Below are positions 35,386-43,840 of a stretch of DNA of 64,000 nucleotides, one piece after another. Source of the DNA: Mycolicibacterium chubuense (lineage in GTDB: Bacteria; Actinomycetota; Actinomycetes; Mycobacteriales; Mycobacteriaceae); NCBI RefSeq assembly GCF_001044255.1, contig NZ_JYNX01000019.1:121893-185892 (forward strand), written 5' to 3'. Within the stretch, counting starts at the first letter, position 1, and each line of letters begins with the position of its first letter. Under the pieces are notes generated by a model that saw only the letters and a list, made by a program, of their open reading frames with translations, was not told the DNA's origin and did not search any database. A program made the translations under genes and the position numbers.

Positions 35386-36891
35386 TCAGCCCGAACCGTA
35401 CTCCAAAGCCGGCTCCGGATCGACACTCCTGCTGCTGGAAATCGTCAACTGATTCGGCTGCACGTCGTAGCGGGTGCCGTCGGCGGGATTCGACACGGTG
35501 AAGCCGCTGCCCGAGCGCTGCGCGTTCTGCAGTTCGAGGCTCGCACCGTCGCTGAGCCGCTCGCCCCGGTAGTAGTAGCTGTCGCCTGACTTGCACACCA
35601 CCGCCAGCGACAGCGACGTGCGGATCGCCGCCGCCGGCTTGCTGCCCTCGTCGCAGCGCGCCGAATGTCCCACGAAGCCTTGGGAATCCGTGCCTGACAC
35701 CCCCTTGATCGGCTTACCGCTCGCCGTCGAGGTGGTGGTCGTCGTCGACGTGGTCGTCTCCTCGGTGGACGTCGAGGTGTCCGCGGACGACGAAGACGAC
35801 GACGTCGGTGGCGGCCCGGCGAGCCGCGACGTCGGCGCGGTGCCGCTGCCGCTGAACGCCAACACCAGCGCCAACACCACCGCCGCGGTCAGCAGTACGA
35901 TCGTCGCCACCATCAGCGCCACCTGGCCCTGACTGAACCGCCGGGCGGGTCGCTGCGGACGCGGCGGCGGTGCCGGCGCATACGGCGGCGGGGTCGGAAA
36001 GGCCGCGGAGAACTGCCGCGTCGACGGCGGTGTTGCTGCGGGAGGGACCGGCGCCGCGCTGGGCGCGCGTTCGGCTGCCGCACCCGCCGCGCGGGCCAGG
36101 TCCCCGGCCGAGGTGTACCGGTCGGCCGGCGCCTTCGCCATGCCGCGGCCGACGACGTCGTCGAACGCCCGGGTGATGCCGCGCCGCATGATGCTCGGCC
36201 GCGGCGGCGCCGAGAACATGTGCGCGCTCATCACCTGGCGCACGTCGGCCGCCTCGAACGGGGCCCGGCCCGTCAAGGTCTCGTAGAGCAGGCACGCCAG
36301 CGAGTACACGTCCGACGCCGGCCCACCGCGATCACCGCTGAACCGCTCCGGCGCCATATAGGCGCACGACCCGACCACCAGCCCCGTCGACGTCACGGTC
36401 GCCTCGCCGCCGCCGTGCGCGATCCCGAAGTCGACCAGATAGGCGAAGTCGTCAGGCGTCAGCAGCACGTTCTCGGGCTTGATGTCGCGGTGCACCAGAC
36501 CGTTGGCGTGCGCGGCGTCGAGCGCCGCGGCGACCTGCCGGATGATCGCCACCGCCCGCCGCGGCTGCAGCGCGCCGTCGGTGCGCAGCACCTGCTTGAG
36601 GCTCGCACCCTCCACCAGGCGCATGTCGATGTAGAGCACGCCGTCGATCTCGCCGAAGTCGTGCACCGGGATGACGTGCGGTTCCTGCAGCCTGGCCGCC
36701 ACCCGCGACTCCCGCCGGAACCGCTCCTGGAAGGAGGGGTCGGCGGCCATCTCGGGCCGCAGCAGCTTGATCGCCACCATGCGCTCGCGCGAGGTGTCAT
36801 AGGCGCGGTACACCTCGCCCATGCCCCCGACCCCGATCACCGACTGCAGCTCGTAGGGTCCGAACCGCGTGCCGACCTTCGGGGAGCTCAC
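35386..36891 (-). CDS. Receptor Ser/Thr protein kinase, short extracellular domain
   Basis: This is a 501-residue PknE/PknH-like kinase. It has GVGGMGEVYRAYD near 20-32, AIKLL lysine near 42, LVHRDIKPENVLL near 132, DFGIAHGG near 152 and YMAPERF near 178. A proline-rich juxtamembrane stretch leads to one helix (ALMVATIVLLTAAVVLALVLA, near 320). A Ser/Thr-rich linker joins it to a small outer domain with two cysteines (SARCDEG, LAVVCKSGD) ending YDVQPNQLTISSS. GTG 36891 has GGAAAGGA 6 nt upstream and is preferred to GTG 36921. The ligand is unknown. Confidence 0.92.
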   Translation of the reverse strand: MSSPKVGTRFGPYELQSVIGVGGMGEVYRAYDTSRERMVAIKLLRPEMAADPSFQERFRRESRVAARLQEPHVIPVHDFGEIDGVLYIDMRLVEGASLKQVLRTDGALQPRRAVAIIRQVAAALDAAHANGLVHRDIKPENVLLTPDDFAYLVDFGIAHGGGEATVTSTGLVVGSCAYMAPERFSGDRGGPASDVYSLACLLYETLTGRAPFEAADVRQVMSAHMFSAPPRPSIMRRGITRAFDDVVGRGMAKAPADRYTSAGDLARAAGAAAERAPSAAPVPPAATPPSTRQFSAAFPTPPPYAPAPPPRPQRPARRFSQGQVALMVATIVLLTAAVVLALVLAFSGSGTAPTSRLAGPPPTSSSSSSADTSTSTEETTTSTTTTTSTASGKPIKGVSGTDSQGFVGHSARCDEGSKPAAAIRTSLSLAVVCKSGDSYYYRGERLSDGASLELQNAQRSGSGFTVSNPADGTRYDVQPNQLTISSSRSVDPEPALEYGSG

Positions 36892-36962
36892 ATCCAATCC
36901 TTTCCGTTCGTCGCCGGGCACGCCGCAAGGCTTCCCGCTCCGAGCGGCTCCCTAACTGCTGG

Positions 36963-38348
36963 TCAGCAACCGCGCAGCAATTCGCCCAGCTCGGCGTCGA
37001 AGCGATCGGCCAGATCCCACAGGTCGTCGACCAGTTGCGGGCACGAGATTATGCCGACGTTGAGGCGGTCGGCCACCGACATCACCGTGATGTTCAGCCC
37101 GGAGCCATGGAAGATCGGGCCGAGCGGATACAGCGCGGTCACCTCGGCACCGCAGCTGTACAGCGTCGTCGGCGGGCCGGCGACGTTGGAGATCACCACG
37201 TTGTGGATCGCCGTGCGTGTCAGCGGCGTGTGTGACATCACACCCAGCAGCCAGCCGTACATCCCCCGGGACAGCAGCTGCGCCAGGTCGATGAGCAGCG
37301 TCGGTCCGAGCGACCCGCTGTGTTCTTTGGCGCGCGTGTTCGACTTGGCGATCGCGTGCAGCCGCTCGAGCGCATCGGCGACATCGGTGTGCAGGTTGCT
37401 GAACATGCCGGAGAGCTGGTTGCGGCCCGGCCGCGTCGACTCGCCGTGCACCGACGCCGGCACCACCGCGATCAGTGGTTTGGCGGGCAGCTCGTCGCGG
37501 TCGGACAGATAGCCGCGCAGCGCTCCCGCGCACAGTGCCATCACCACGTCGTTGACCTTCACGCCGCACGCGTTCTTGACCTTCTTGACGTCGGCCAGAT
37601 CGAGCTGCACCAGCGCGATCGAGCGCTCCGAGGTCAGTTCGTCGTTGAACCGCGTCCTCGGCGCCGCGAACGGCGCGGCCATCGCGGTGCCCGTCACCGC
37701 CCGGTTGACGGTCTTCGCGACCATCGCCGCGGTCTCCGGGACCACCCGGGTGAGCTGCCAGGGTCGGGTCACGAACCGCACGAGACCGTCGGCCGCGATC
37801 GCCCACGGCGGCGCGTCATCGGGACCCTCGACGGGAGCCGGCGGCGGCGCGTCGGGCTCCAGATCGCACAGAGTCTCCAGGAGGTTCGCCGCGGACACGC
37901 CGTCGACCGCGGCGTGGTGCACCTTGATCATCAACGCGAGCGGGCCACCGTCGTCCAGTGCGGCGCCGTCGATGCCCTCGATCACCCACATCTCCCACAG
38001 CGGCTTGCTGCGATCCAGCGGCACCGACGCGATGTGCCCGCACACCTCGGCGAGCTCCTTGCGCCCGCCGGGCGACGGCACCCCGATGCGGTTCAGATGC
38101 CGATCGAGGTCGAACGACTTGTCCGGCACCCACACCGGATGGTCGAGATTGAGTTGGTTGTCGCCGAGCTTGGCGCGCAGTTCGGGCAGCGCCTGGATCC
38201 GCTCGCCGGTGTCGTGGTGGAACCGCTCGAAGGTGAAGCCGCCGGGCACCGTCGACGTGTCGACCATGACGACCGAGCACACGTGCAGGGGCACGGTGGC
38301 CGATTCGCTGTACAGCAGACCCGCGTCCAGACCACCCAGCCGTTCCAC
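36963..38348 (-). CDS. Wax ester synthase/diacylglycerol acyltransferase (WS/DGAT)
   Basis: This 461-residue acyltransferase transfers acyl-CoA to diacylglycerol or fatty alcohol. The catalytic HHAAVDG lies near 143-149. ERLGGLDAGLLYSESATVPLH at the N-terminus, NDVVMALCAGALRGYL near 275 and NVVISNVAGPP near 375 (an N-x-x-x-S-N-V-x-G-P region) are family marks. It makes triacylglycerol or wax ester stores, as do the many tgs genes of mycobacteria. It is a stand-alone gene 41 bp past the kinase start. Confidence 0.93.
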   Translation of the reverse strand: MERLGGLDAGLLYSESATVPLHVCSVVMVDTSTVPGGFTFERFHHDTGERIQALPELRAKLGDNQLNLDHPVWVPDKSFDLDRHLNRIGVPSPGGRKELAEVCGHIASVPLDRSKPLWEMWVIEGIDGAALDDGGPLALMIKVHHAAVDGVSAANLLETLCDLEPDAPPPAPVEGPDDAPPWAIAADGLVRFVTRPWQLTRVVPETAAMVAKTVNRAVTGTAMAAPFAAPRTRFNDELTSERSIALVQLDLADVKKVKNACGVKVNDVVMALCAGALRGYLSDRDELPAKPLIAVVPASVHGESTRPGRNQLSGMFSNLHTDVADALERLHAIAKSNTRAKEHSGSLGPTLLIDLAQLLSRGMYGWLLGVMSHTPLTRTAIHNVVISNVAGPPTTLYSCGAEVTALYPLGPIFHGSGLNITVMSVADRLNVGIISCPQLVDDLWDLADRFDAELGELLRGC

Positions 38349-38378
38349 CCCGCGGAGGTACCCCCTTCTACGGCGGCG

Positions 38379-39080
38379 TCAAACTCCCGGCGGATCGAAC
38401 GCGATGACCTTCCCGCGGTTGATCGACACCCAGTTCCTGGCCTCCAGGTATGGGCGGAACGTCTCGGCGATCGCCAGCTGGTCGGCGGGGGTCTTCGGCC
38501 GCTGCAACTCGTAGAGGTGCGGGAACTCCGTCCACGCGACCAAGGCGTCCCACAGCCGCACCGCCGCCTCGCCCGTCGGCGGGTCGATCAGCACCGGCCC
38601 GAACAGGCACTGCCCGTCGGGGAAGAACAGGGTCGGCACCCCGTAGCCGTCGGCGTCGACGACGCGCTGGTGGTCGGCCATCACCTCGTCGCCGGTGGTC
38701 GGATCGGCGATCGCCTGATCGACCAGGCCCGGGTCGAAGCCGAGCTCCTGCAGCAGGTGTTGCGCGACGGCCTTCTCGTGCGGCTTGTGCCCCTCTTCGT
38801 GCAGCGCCCGCGCAGCGCGCTCGTACCAGGCGTCGACGTCGGCCATCGACTGCCGGCGCAGCAGCGCACCGATCCGCATCATCGACCACCCGTAGGACCA
38901 TTCCCGCTCCCATGGGTGCTTCTTGCCCTCCTGGCGGTTGATCTCCTCGAGGCTGAAGAACCGCCAGTTCACGGTGAGGCCGGTCTGGTCGCGCACCTCG
39001 CGGATCCACCGCGACGTCTGATACGCGTAGGGGCACATCACGTCGAAGTGGAAGTCGACGGAGTCGGGTCGGTTCGTCAC
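38379..39080 (-). CDS. DsbA-family oxidoreductase (mycothiol-dependent nitroreductase-like)
   Basis: This 233-residue thioredoxin-fold protein has a helical insert. [20 protein letters not shown] near residues 10-30 corresponds to the active site of the mycothiol-dependent nitroreductase (Rv2466c) family, but the second cysteine of CPxC is absent (CPYA). [19 protein letters not shown] is the cis-proline region. GTG 39080 overlaps the stop of the mycothiol-isomerase-family gene (GTGA). The pairing with a mycothiol enzyme supports a mycothiol-linked activity. Confidence 0.85.
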   Translation of the reverse strand: MTNRPDSVDFHFDVMCPYAYQTSRWIREVRDQTGLTVNWRFFSLEEINRQEGKKHPWEREWSYGWSMMRIGALLRRQSMADVDAWYERAARALHEEGHKPHEKAVAQHLLQELGFDPGLVDQAIADPTTGDEVMADHQRVVDADGYGVPTLFFPDGQCLFGPVLIDPPTGEAAVRLWDALVAWTEFPHLYELQRPKTPADQLAIAETFRPYLEARNWVSINRGKVIAFDPPGV

Positions 39081-39856
39081 ATCGTGAACCTCAGGTTGCG
39101 GGCGGCGCGGTCGCCGAGCGCGTCGTCGCCCTTCCACGTGACCCTGCCGGCGTCGATCTGGGCCTGTGGGTCGATCCGTCCCGACCCGAGCTGGATGAAC
39201 GTGGTCGAGTCGGTGGTGACGACGACGTCCGGGTCGTCGAGCTGGTCGACCTTCTTCGCCTTCCCGTCGACGCGCACGTGCAGCTGCCGGATGACCGGCC
39301 CGGTCAGGTCGAACGTGACGCTCCTGCCGTCGGGCAGCCCGATCTTCTTGCCGACGATGTAGCCGATGGAGTTCTCGACCTGGTCGAGTGCCAGCTCGGC
39401 GGCGATGCCGCCGTCGTCGGAGGCACGGCCCAGCGCGGTGGTGACGTCGCGTTCGTGGACCCAGATGTCGAAGACGCGGATCGCCAGGAACCGGCCGAGC
39501 GTGCCGGGTCCGACGGGCATCCAGGACGGCCGGTCCATGTCCTCGGCCGTCATCGACGTCAGGTCGCGCCGGCGCAGATCGAACACCGTCCGCATCTTGT
39601 CGGGGTAGGGGGTGGGGTCGTCGACGAACTCGGCGGCCCGCTCGAACGGGGGCAGCTGCTCGACGGTGTCTGGCCACCAGCCGGCCAGCACGGCCTCGAT
39701 GCTGACCACGTGGTCGAAGACTTGGCGCACCGTCCAGTCGGGGCACAGCGACTGCGCCTGCCAGTCGGCGTCGCTCAGGCCTTCGGCCAGGGCTTCCATC
39801 GCGGCGTAACAGTGTTCGGTGGCCTGGCGGATGTCATCCAGCGTGCGGGGTGCCAT
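39077..39856 (-). CDS. Mycothiol-dependent maleylpyruvate isomerase-family protein
   Basis: This 259-residue protein has an N-terminal DinB-like MDMPI domain: [20 protein letters not shown] carries the metal His, and [10 protein letters not shown] provides further ligands. The C-terminal SCP2-like part ([35 protein letters not shown]) is typical of actinobacterial members. The family performs mycothiol-dependent isomerisation or thiol transfer. It is co-transcribed with the DsbA-like gene, which it overlaps. Confidence 0.88.
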   Translation of the reverse strand: MAPRTLDDIRQATEHCYAAMEALAEGLSDADWQAQSLCPDWTVRQVFDHVVSIEAVLAGWWPDTVEQLPPFERAAEFVDDPTPYPDKMRTVFDLRRRDLTSMTAEDMDRPSWMPVGPGTLGRFLAIRVFDIWVHERDVTTALGRASDDGGIAAELALDQVENSIGYIVGKKIGLPDGRSVTFDLTGPVIRQLHVRVDGKAKKVDQLDDPDVVVTTDSTTFIQLGSGRIDPQAQIDAGRVTWKGDDALGDRAARNLRFTM

Positions 39857-39869
39857 GTGTCTTCTTTAG

Positions 39870-39932
39870 CGTTGAGACTGCGTCCACGGCGGCGTTTCGG
39901 GTGAAATGTGCGCCACTAGCGCAGCCTCAACG
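39870..39932. repeat. Dispersed imperfect palindrome, copy 3
   Basis: This 63-bp element starts CGTTGAGACTGCGTCCACGG, carries GAAATGTGCGCC centrally, and ends AGCGCAGCCTCAACG. It contains the stop codon of the DUF559 gene (TGA inside CGTTGAG on the minus strand). Confidence 0.75.
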
Positions 39933-40778
39933 GGGTGAGAACCCGCCTCGCGCGATCACGGCACGGTCGACGCGCCGGAGGATGTCCGCCTGCCGGTGGC
40001 CTTTGAGCACCCGCACGACAATCCAGTCGAGTGACGCCACATACTCCGACCGGATGATGTCGTTGCGGTAGGTCCTGTCGTCCTTGCGATGGTGCTCCCC
40101 GTCGTACTCGACGGCAACCTTCAGCTCCTCCCACCCCATGTCGAGGTAGTAGCGGGGGTAGCCGTCGGGCGCGAGCACCGGGATCTGGGTGGCGGGCTTC
40201 GGATAGCCGGCGCGCACCAACATCATTCGCACTCGCGACTCCTGCGGCGATTCTGCTCCGGCGTCCACCCAGTCGAGCACCCGATCGACGCGGCGCAGAT
40301 GCCGGACGTGCGGATGCCGCTGCGCCAGCCGGCGGACGTCGTCGTCCTTGTAATGCGTGGCTCGGGCCAGCGCGTCGAGCCGGGCGACCGCCTCGATCTC
40401 GAACCCGTGCCGAGCCAGATCGAACGCCGTGCGCTCAGGCGTCGTGACCGGCAGCCCACGAAAAGCGATCTCGTCCTCGAGCAGGGTGTCCTTGCGGGTG
40501 AGAACTCCAGGCGGAGCACGGTGATTCGGCCAGTTCAGCTCGATCACCGCGTCATCGTCGACCCACCTCGCACCCCACAGCGCCGACGCCGCCAGCCCCG
40601 ATACGATGCCCTGCCTGCCCGACCACAGCCACGCCGCCGCCGCGCGGTGCCGCAACGCCAGCACGGCGTCTGCGGGCGCATAGACATCCGGCAGTATTCG
40701 TCGGTGCGCCGTCCGCAGTTGATGGCGTGTCAGTGCCCCACTCGCCAGCGCCTCGGACCCGAGAAACACCCCCTCCAT
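39927..40778 (-). CDS. AbiEi/DUF559-type protein with endonuclease-like C-terminus
   Basis: This is a 283-residue protein. The N-terminal part (LTRHQLRTAHRRILPDVYAP, GIVSGLAASALWGARWVDD) resembles the winged-helix antitoxin AbiEi. The C-terminal DUF559 part YLDMGWEELKVAVEYDGEHHR plus DWIVVRVLKG keeps the D-x(n)-E-Y-D-G pattern of Vsr-like PD-(D/E)xK nucleases. Such proteins are numerous in mycobacterial genomes, usually without a partner toxin; none is next to it here. The function is not known. The stop codon lies within the dispersed palindrome. Confidence 0.82.
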   Translation of the reverse strand: MEGVFLGSEALASGALTRHQLRTAHRRILPDVYAPADAVLALRHRAAAAWLWSGRQGIVSGLAASALWGARWVDDDAVIELNWPNHRAPPGVLTRKDTLLEDEIAFRGLPVTTPERTAFDLARHGFEIEAVARLDALARATHYKDDDVRRLAQRHPHVRHLRRVDRVLDWVDAGAESPQESRVRMMLVRAGYPKPATQIPVLAPDGYPRYYLDMGWEELKVAVEYDGEHHRKDDRTYRNDIIRSEYVASLDWIVVRVLKGHRQADILRRVDRAVIARGGFSPR

Positions 40779-40830
40779 GAACGAAGGGTCGCATCCGCCC
40801 GGAAGGCCCCGCCGAATCTATCCACAGGCT

Positions 40831-40893
40831 CGTTGAGACTGCGCCCACGGCGGGAAAAACGGGGAAACCGCCGCCGCCAGCGCAGTCTCAACG
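40831..40893. repeat. Dispersed imperfect palindrome, copy 4
   Basis: This 63-bp element starts CGTTGAGACTGCGCCCACGG and ends CCAGCGCAGTCTCAACG, with the best-paired arms of the family. It lies 6 bp downstream of the stop of the alpha/beta hydrolase gene. Confidence 0.75.
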
Positions 40894-40899
40894 GAAACC

Positions 40900-43287
40900 T
40901 CAGGCCGCGACGGTCTCCTGCACCGCGTTGGCGGCCAGCGTCGGCAACGACACCGCCATGCCCTCGACGTCGATCCGGCCCCACGAGTAGAAGTTCAGGA
41001 AGTCGATCGTCGAGGTGACGATCTGCACGGTCACCGATTGCCCCGGCTGCAGCGTGTGCGCGACCTGCTCCAGCGAGTAGGTCACGGTGTGCGTCTGCCC
41101 GTCGAGCACGACCGGGATCGGCGTCGCCTGGTTGCCGAGCACCAGCCGCGTCTTGTCGTCGACGATCTGCGCGTAGACGTGCGTGGCGGTGCCGGTACCC
41201 GAGTAGGTCAGCGTCAGCTCCGGCGCCCCGACGATGTGCGTCACCTCCGTCGCGGCGGGCACCTCGAGATTCACCGCGTTGAGTGCCGGTGCGGCAGAGG
41301 GCAATCCGAGCACGATGCCGAGCAGTCCGCTGAAGATGACCCGCGGCTGCGGACCCGAGCCGCCGATGAACGGCACGAACGGGATGGTCTTCGGGTCGGT
41401 GCGCTCGCCGGTCAGCGGTGTGCCCGTGGTGGCGACGGGGTAGGTGTCCGACGAGTACCACTCGCCGTTCTGGTCGGTCCACTCGAACTGCGGTCCGGTG
41501 TCGGCGGTCGCGTCGTCCTTGACGTAGTGGTCCAGCCACGCCAGCGTGCGGTCGATGACGAGCTGCCCGTCGTTGCGGGTGCTCACACAGGCGCCGTGCC
41601 CGCCGCAGTACCAGACCACCTTGGTCGTCGTTCCGGCCGCGATGAGCGCCTTGGCGTTCGCGTCGGCCTGATTCAGCGTGAAGAGCGTGTCCACGGTGCC
41701 CTGGAACAGCAGCGTCGGCGTGGTGATGAGACCGATCCGATCGGCATAGCCGCGGTCGTTGAGCAGATCGACGTCGGCCGGGTCGACCGTGCCGAACAGG
41801 ATGCCGCGGATCGCCGCCGGCAGGATCCGCTCGTTCGGCCGGGACAGCGTGAGCACCAGCACCGACGACAGCAGGGTGGCCCAGCCGCTGCGGACCGCCT
41901 CACGCGGGAACAGCACATCGGTCAGGCTGTTCCACGCGATCGTCGGGACGATCGCGTCGATCCGGTGATCGTAGACAGCCGAGGCCAATTGAATACCGCC
42001 GCCGTACGACGCCCCGACCATCCCGATCTTCGGGTCGTTGATGCCGTCGAGCGCGACGTCGGGCCGGGTGGCCAGCCAGCTGATGATGCTGGAGATGTCG
42101 CGGCCCTCGAAGTCGGGTGACTGCAGCTGCATCCGTCCACCGGAGCGCCACTCGCCGCGCGGATCCCAGGACACCACGTTGTAGCCCTGCTCGCGCAGCA
42201 ACCCGATGCCGATGACGTCGTGCGGAAGCAGGCTGTCATAGCGCAGATTCAGCGTCGTCGGCCCCGGCAGTCCGAGGCCGGGCCCGTCGAGCACGGTCGG
42301 CGCCTGGCCGTTCTCGTCGTAGACCAGCGAGGGCATGAAGTTCACGAAGATCTTCGTGCCGTCGAACGACGTCACCCGGTAGCTCTTCGCCTGTGGCGTG
42401 CCGGGCGGCGCGAAGTGGTCGATCGGGAAGCCGATGATCGGTTGCAGGAAGTCGCCGACCAACGGAATCGCATGCAGCGCAGAGACGATCGGCGTGACGA
42501 TGAACGTGCCCACCACCGGGATGTTCTGCAGCCACAGCAGCGGCGGATGCACCTCCTCGACCGTCACCCCGGTGGGGATCGGGTACCCGTCCGGGCGACT
42601 GGTGGTGGTCAGGTCACCGACGCTGGTCGGTGTCTCGTTGGTGGCATCGCGGCCCGCGGTCACCACCGACATCACCAGTGACGCCAGCGCCGGCAGCGCG
42701 GGATCCTCATCGGTGTCGGCGTCCGCATGCTTGGCGGCGAGGCGTTGGAACAGCGTGGTCGTGGCGCGGACCGGCGTGTCCGGTTCGTCCTGCTCGACCT
42801 CGACGGCCGCAGGCTCCGCCTCGGCCGACGGCTTCTCGACGACGGCGGTCGGCTTCTCCTCGGCGGCCGGCTCGGGCGCGGCGACGGGTTCGGGTGCGGC
42901 GGCCGGTTCGTCGGGCTCCGTCTTCGAGGCCTTGTCGGCGTCGGCCTTGTCGGCCTTATCGGCCTTATCGGCCTTGTCGGCCTTGGCGGCGGGCTTGTCG
43001 AACGACAGCTTGTGCCGTTTGCGGGCGGGCCTGGTGCCCGCATCCGGCGTGCCGTCGTCCGTCTTCTCCGCCGCGGTCCTGGTCGGCGCGGTCCTGGCCG
43101 GCGCGGAGACGGTGTCGGTCGTCGTCGTCGATCCGGACGACGCCGACGTCGATGACGTGTCCGACGCGGAACCCCCGTCGTCCGCGACCGCGACCCCGGC
43201 ACCCGCGACGATCGCGGCTCCGATCCCGAGTGCTACCGCCAACCCGCCGACACGACCCACGAAAGACCCCGCACCCATGGGCTCCAT
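40900..43287 (-). CDS. Large exported alpha/beta hydrolase, X-Pro dipeptidyl-peptidase-like
   Basis: This is a 795-residue protein. A signal-like N-terminus (VGRVGGLAVALGIGAAIVAG) is followed by 170 low-complexity residues including five KAD units (KADKADKADKADKADADKA). The catalytic domain resembles CocE/PepX hydrolases: VVSWDPRGEWRSGG, IGMVGASYGGGIQLA with nucleophile Ser, PTLLFQGTVDTLFTLNQA with the Asp region, and CGGHGACVS with a His. The Ala/Glu/Pro-rich linker and the exported catalytic domain are common to mycobacterial cell-wall hydrolases. The substrate is unknown. A C-terminal 130-residue beta domain ends the protein. Confidence 0.85.
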   Translation of the reverse strand: MEPMGAGSFVGRVGGLAVALGIGAAIVAGAGVAVADDGGSASDTSSTSASSGSTTTTDTVSAPARTAPTRTAAEKTDDGTPDAGTRPARKRHKLSFDKPAAKADKADKADKADKADADKASKTEPDEPAAAPEPVAAPEPAAEEKPTAVVEKPSAEAEPAAVEVEQDEPDTPVRATTTLFQRLAAKHADADTDEDPALPALASLVMSVVTAGRDATNETPTSVGDLTTTSRPDGYPIPTGVTVEEVHPPLLWLQNIPVVGTFIVTPIVSALHAIPLVGDFLQPIIGFPIDHFAPPGTPQAKSYRVTSFDGTKIFVNFMPSLVYDENGQAPTVLDGPGLGLPGPTTLNLRYDSLLPHDVIGIGLLREQGYNVVSWDPRGEWRSGGRMQLQSPDFEGRDISSIISWLATRPDVALDGINDPKIGMVGASYGGGIQLASAVYDHRIDAIVPTIAWNSLTDVLFPREAVRSGWATLLSSVLVLTLSRPNERILPAAIRGILFGTVDPADVDLLNDRGYADRIGLITTPTLLFQGTVDTLFTLNQADANAKALIAAGTTTKVVWYCGGHGACVSTRNDGQLVIDRTLAWLDHYVKDDATADTGPQFEWTDQNGEWYSSDTYPVATTGTPLTGERTDPKTIPFVPFIGGSGPQPRVIFSGLLGIVLGLPSAAPALNAVNLEVPAATEVTHIVGAPELTLTYSGTGTATHVYAQIVDDKTRLVLGNQATPIPVVLDGQTHTVTYSLEQVAHTLQPGQSVTVQIVTSTIDFLNFYSWGRIDVEGMAVSLPTLAANAVQETVAA
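42942..42987. repeat. 9-bp tandem repeat encoding KAD units
   Basis: About five near-identical copies of GGCCTT(G/A)TC lie on the plus strand, read as Asp-Ala-Lys steps on the minus strand, within the linker of the exported hydrolase. Copy number could vary between strains without frameshift. Confidence 0.7.
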
Positions 43288-43840
43288 AGATACCGTTCGG
43301 GTCCGATGTCCGTGGCGGGTTCGACCGATCGCGCCGGATACCGCCGTCGATTCCGGCGAAGACCACCGAAATCAGCCGCCGGTCGACGCCACCGGCAAAT
43401 CATCGAAGGTGCGAACGTGGCACGGTAAGGTAGGCCCAGGTTGATTCCCCAGCCTCCCGGAAACGTCGCGGCGGCGATCTGATCCCCGCCGAGTCTCTGA
43501 CTCGACGTCAGCCGACCTGTCATGGATGTCGGCGCCCGAGGGATCACGGTTGAGACACAGCTACTGCGACGTACGTCTCTTTCGGCGTGCTTTGTCGTTG
43601 ATCGAGGTTCGTGTCGGTACAGTCGTTCCGTCTGACATGCTTCCCCGCGTTCCGACCGGACCGGGGACCGTCTGGGGTGACCCCAAGGAGGTCACGCGTT
43701 ACCGCCGCCCGATCCTGGTCGGCGGTGGTCGAATTCCAGCGACACCCCGCACGAGTAGCGGCCCAGAGCGACAACGCCGGGCCGGCCGACCGAACACACC
43801 TTCACCGTCCTTCGCAGACCTGAAGCTTTAGGGGCCTGTC
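43288..43840. other. 553-bp divergent intergenic region
   Basis: No convincing gene was found. The region contains the upstream areas of the exported hydrolase (minus) and the FAAL (plus) and a foldable element at 43480-43546. An open frame at 43611-43823 has Arg/Pro-rich composition and no clear ribosome site. Confidence 0.5.
43480..43546. ncRNA. Possible three-way-junction RNA element
   Basis: An outer stem TGATCCC (43480-43486)/GGGATCA (43540-43546) encloses two perfect hairpins: CGAGTC/GACTCG (43490-43504, 3-nt loop) and GCCGAC/GTCGGC (43511-43533). The strand cannot be decided because all stems are Watson-Crick. It could lead the FAAL or the hydrolase transcript. Confidence 0.35.

Noticed and set aside
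37320-39362. 680-codon open frame antisense to WS/DGAT and DsbA-like genes
   Set aside because: His/Arg-rich composition; crosses several real genes on the other strand.
42942-42987. Short CRISPR-like repeat run
   Set aside because: 9-bp in-frame coding repeats without spacers; a low-complexity linker.
43440-43560. ydaO (c-di-AMP) riboswitch
   Set aside because: Considered because of the wall-hydrolase-like neighbour, but the conserved core sequences I know are not present; kept only as an unassigned structured element.
43549-43570. Further copy of the dispersed palindrome (GTTGAGAC)
   Set aside because: Only eight bases match and no opposing arm is present.
43611-43823. 70-codon plus-strand frame upstream of the FAAL
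   Set aside because: Arg/Ser/Pro-rich, no ribosome site, no recognisable features.
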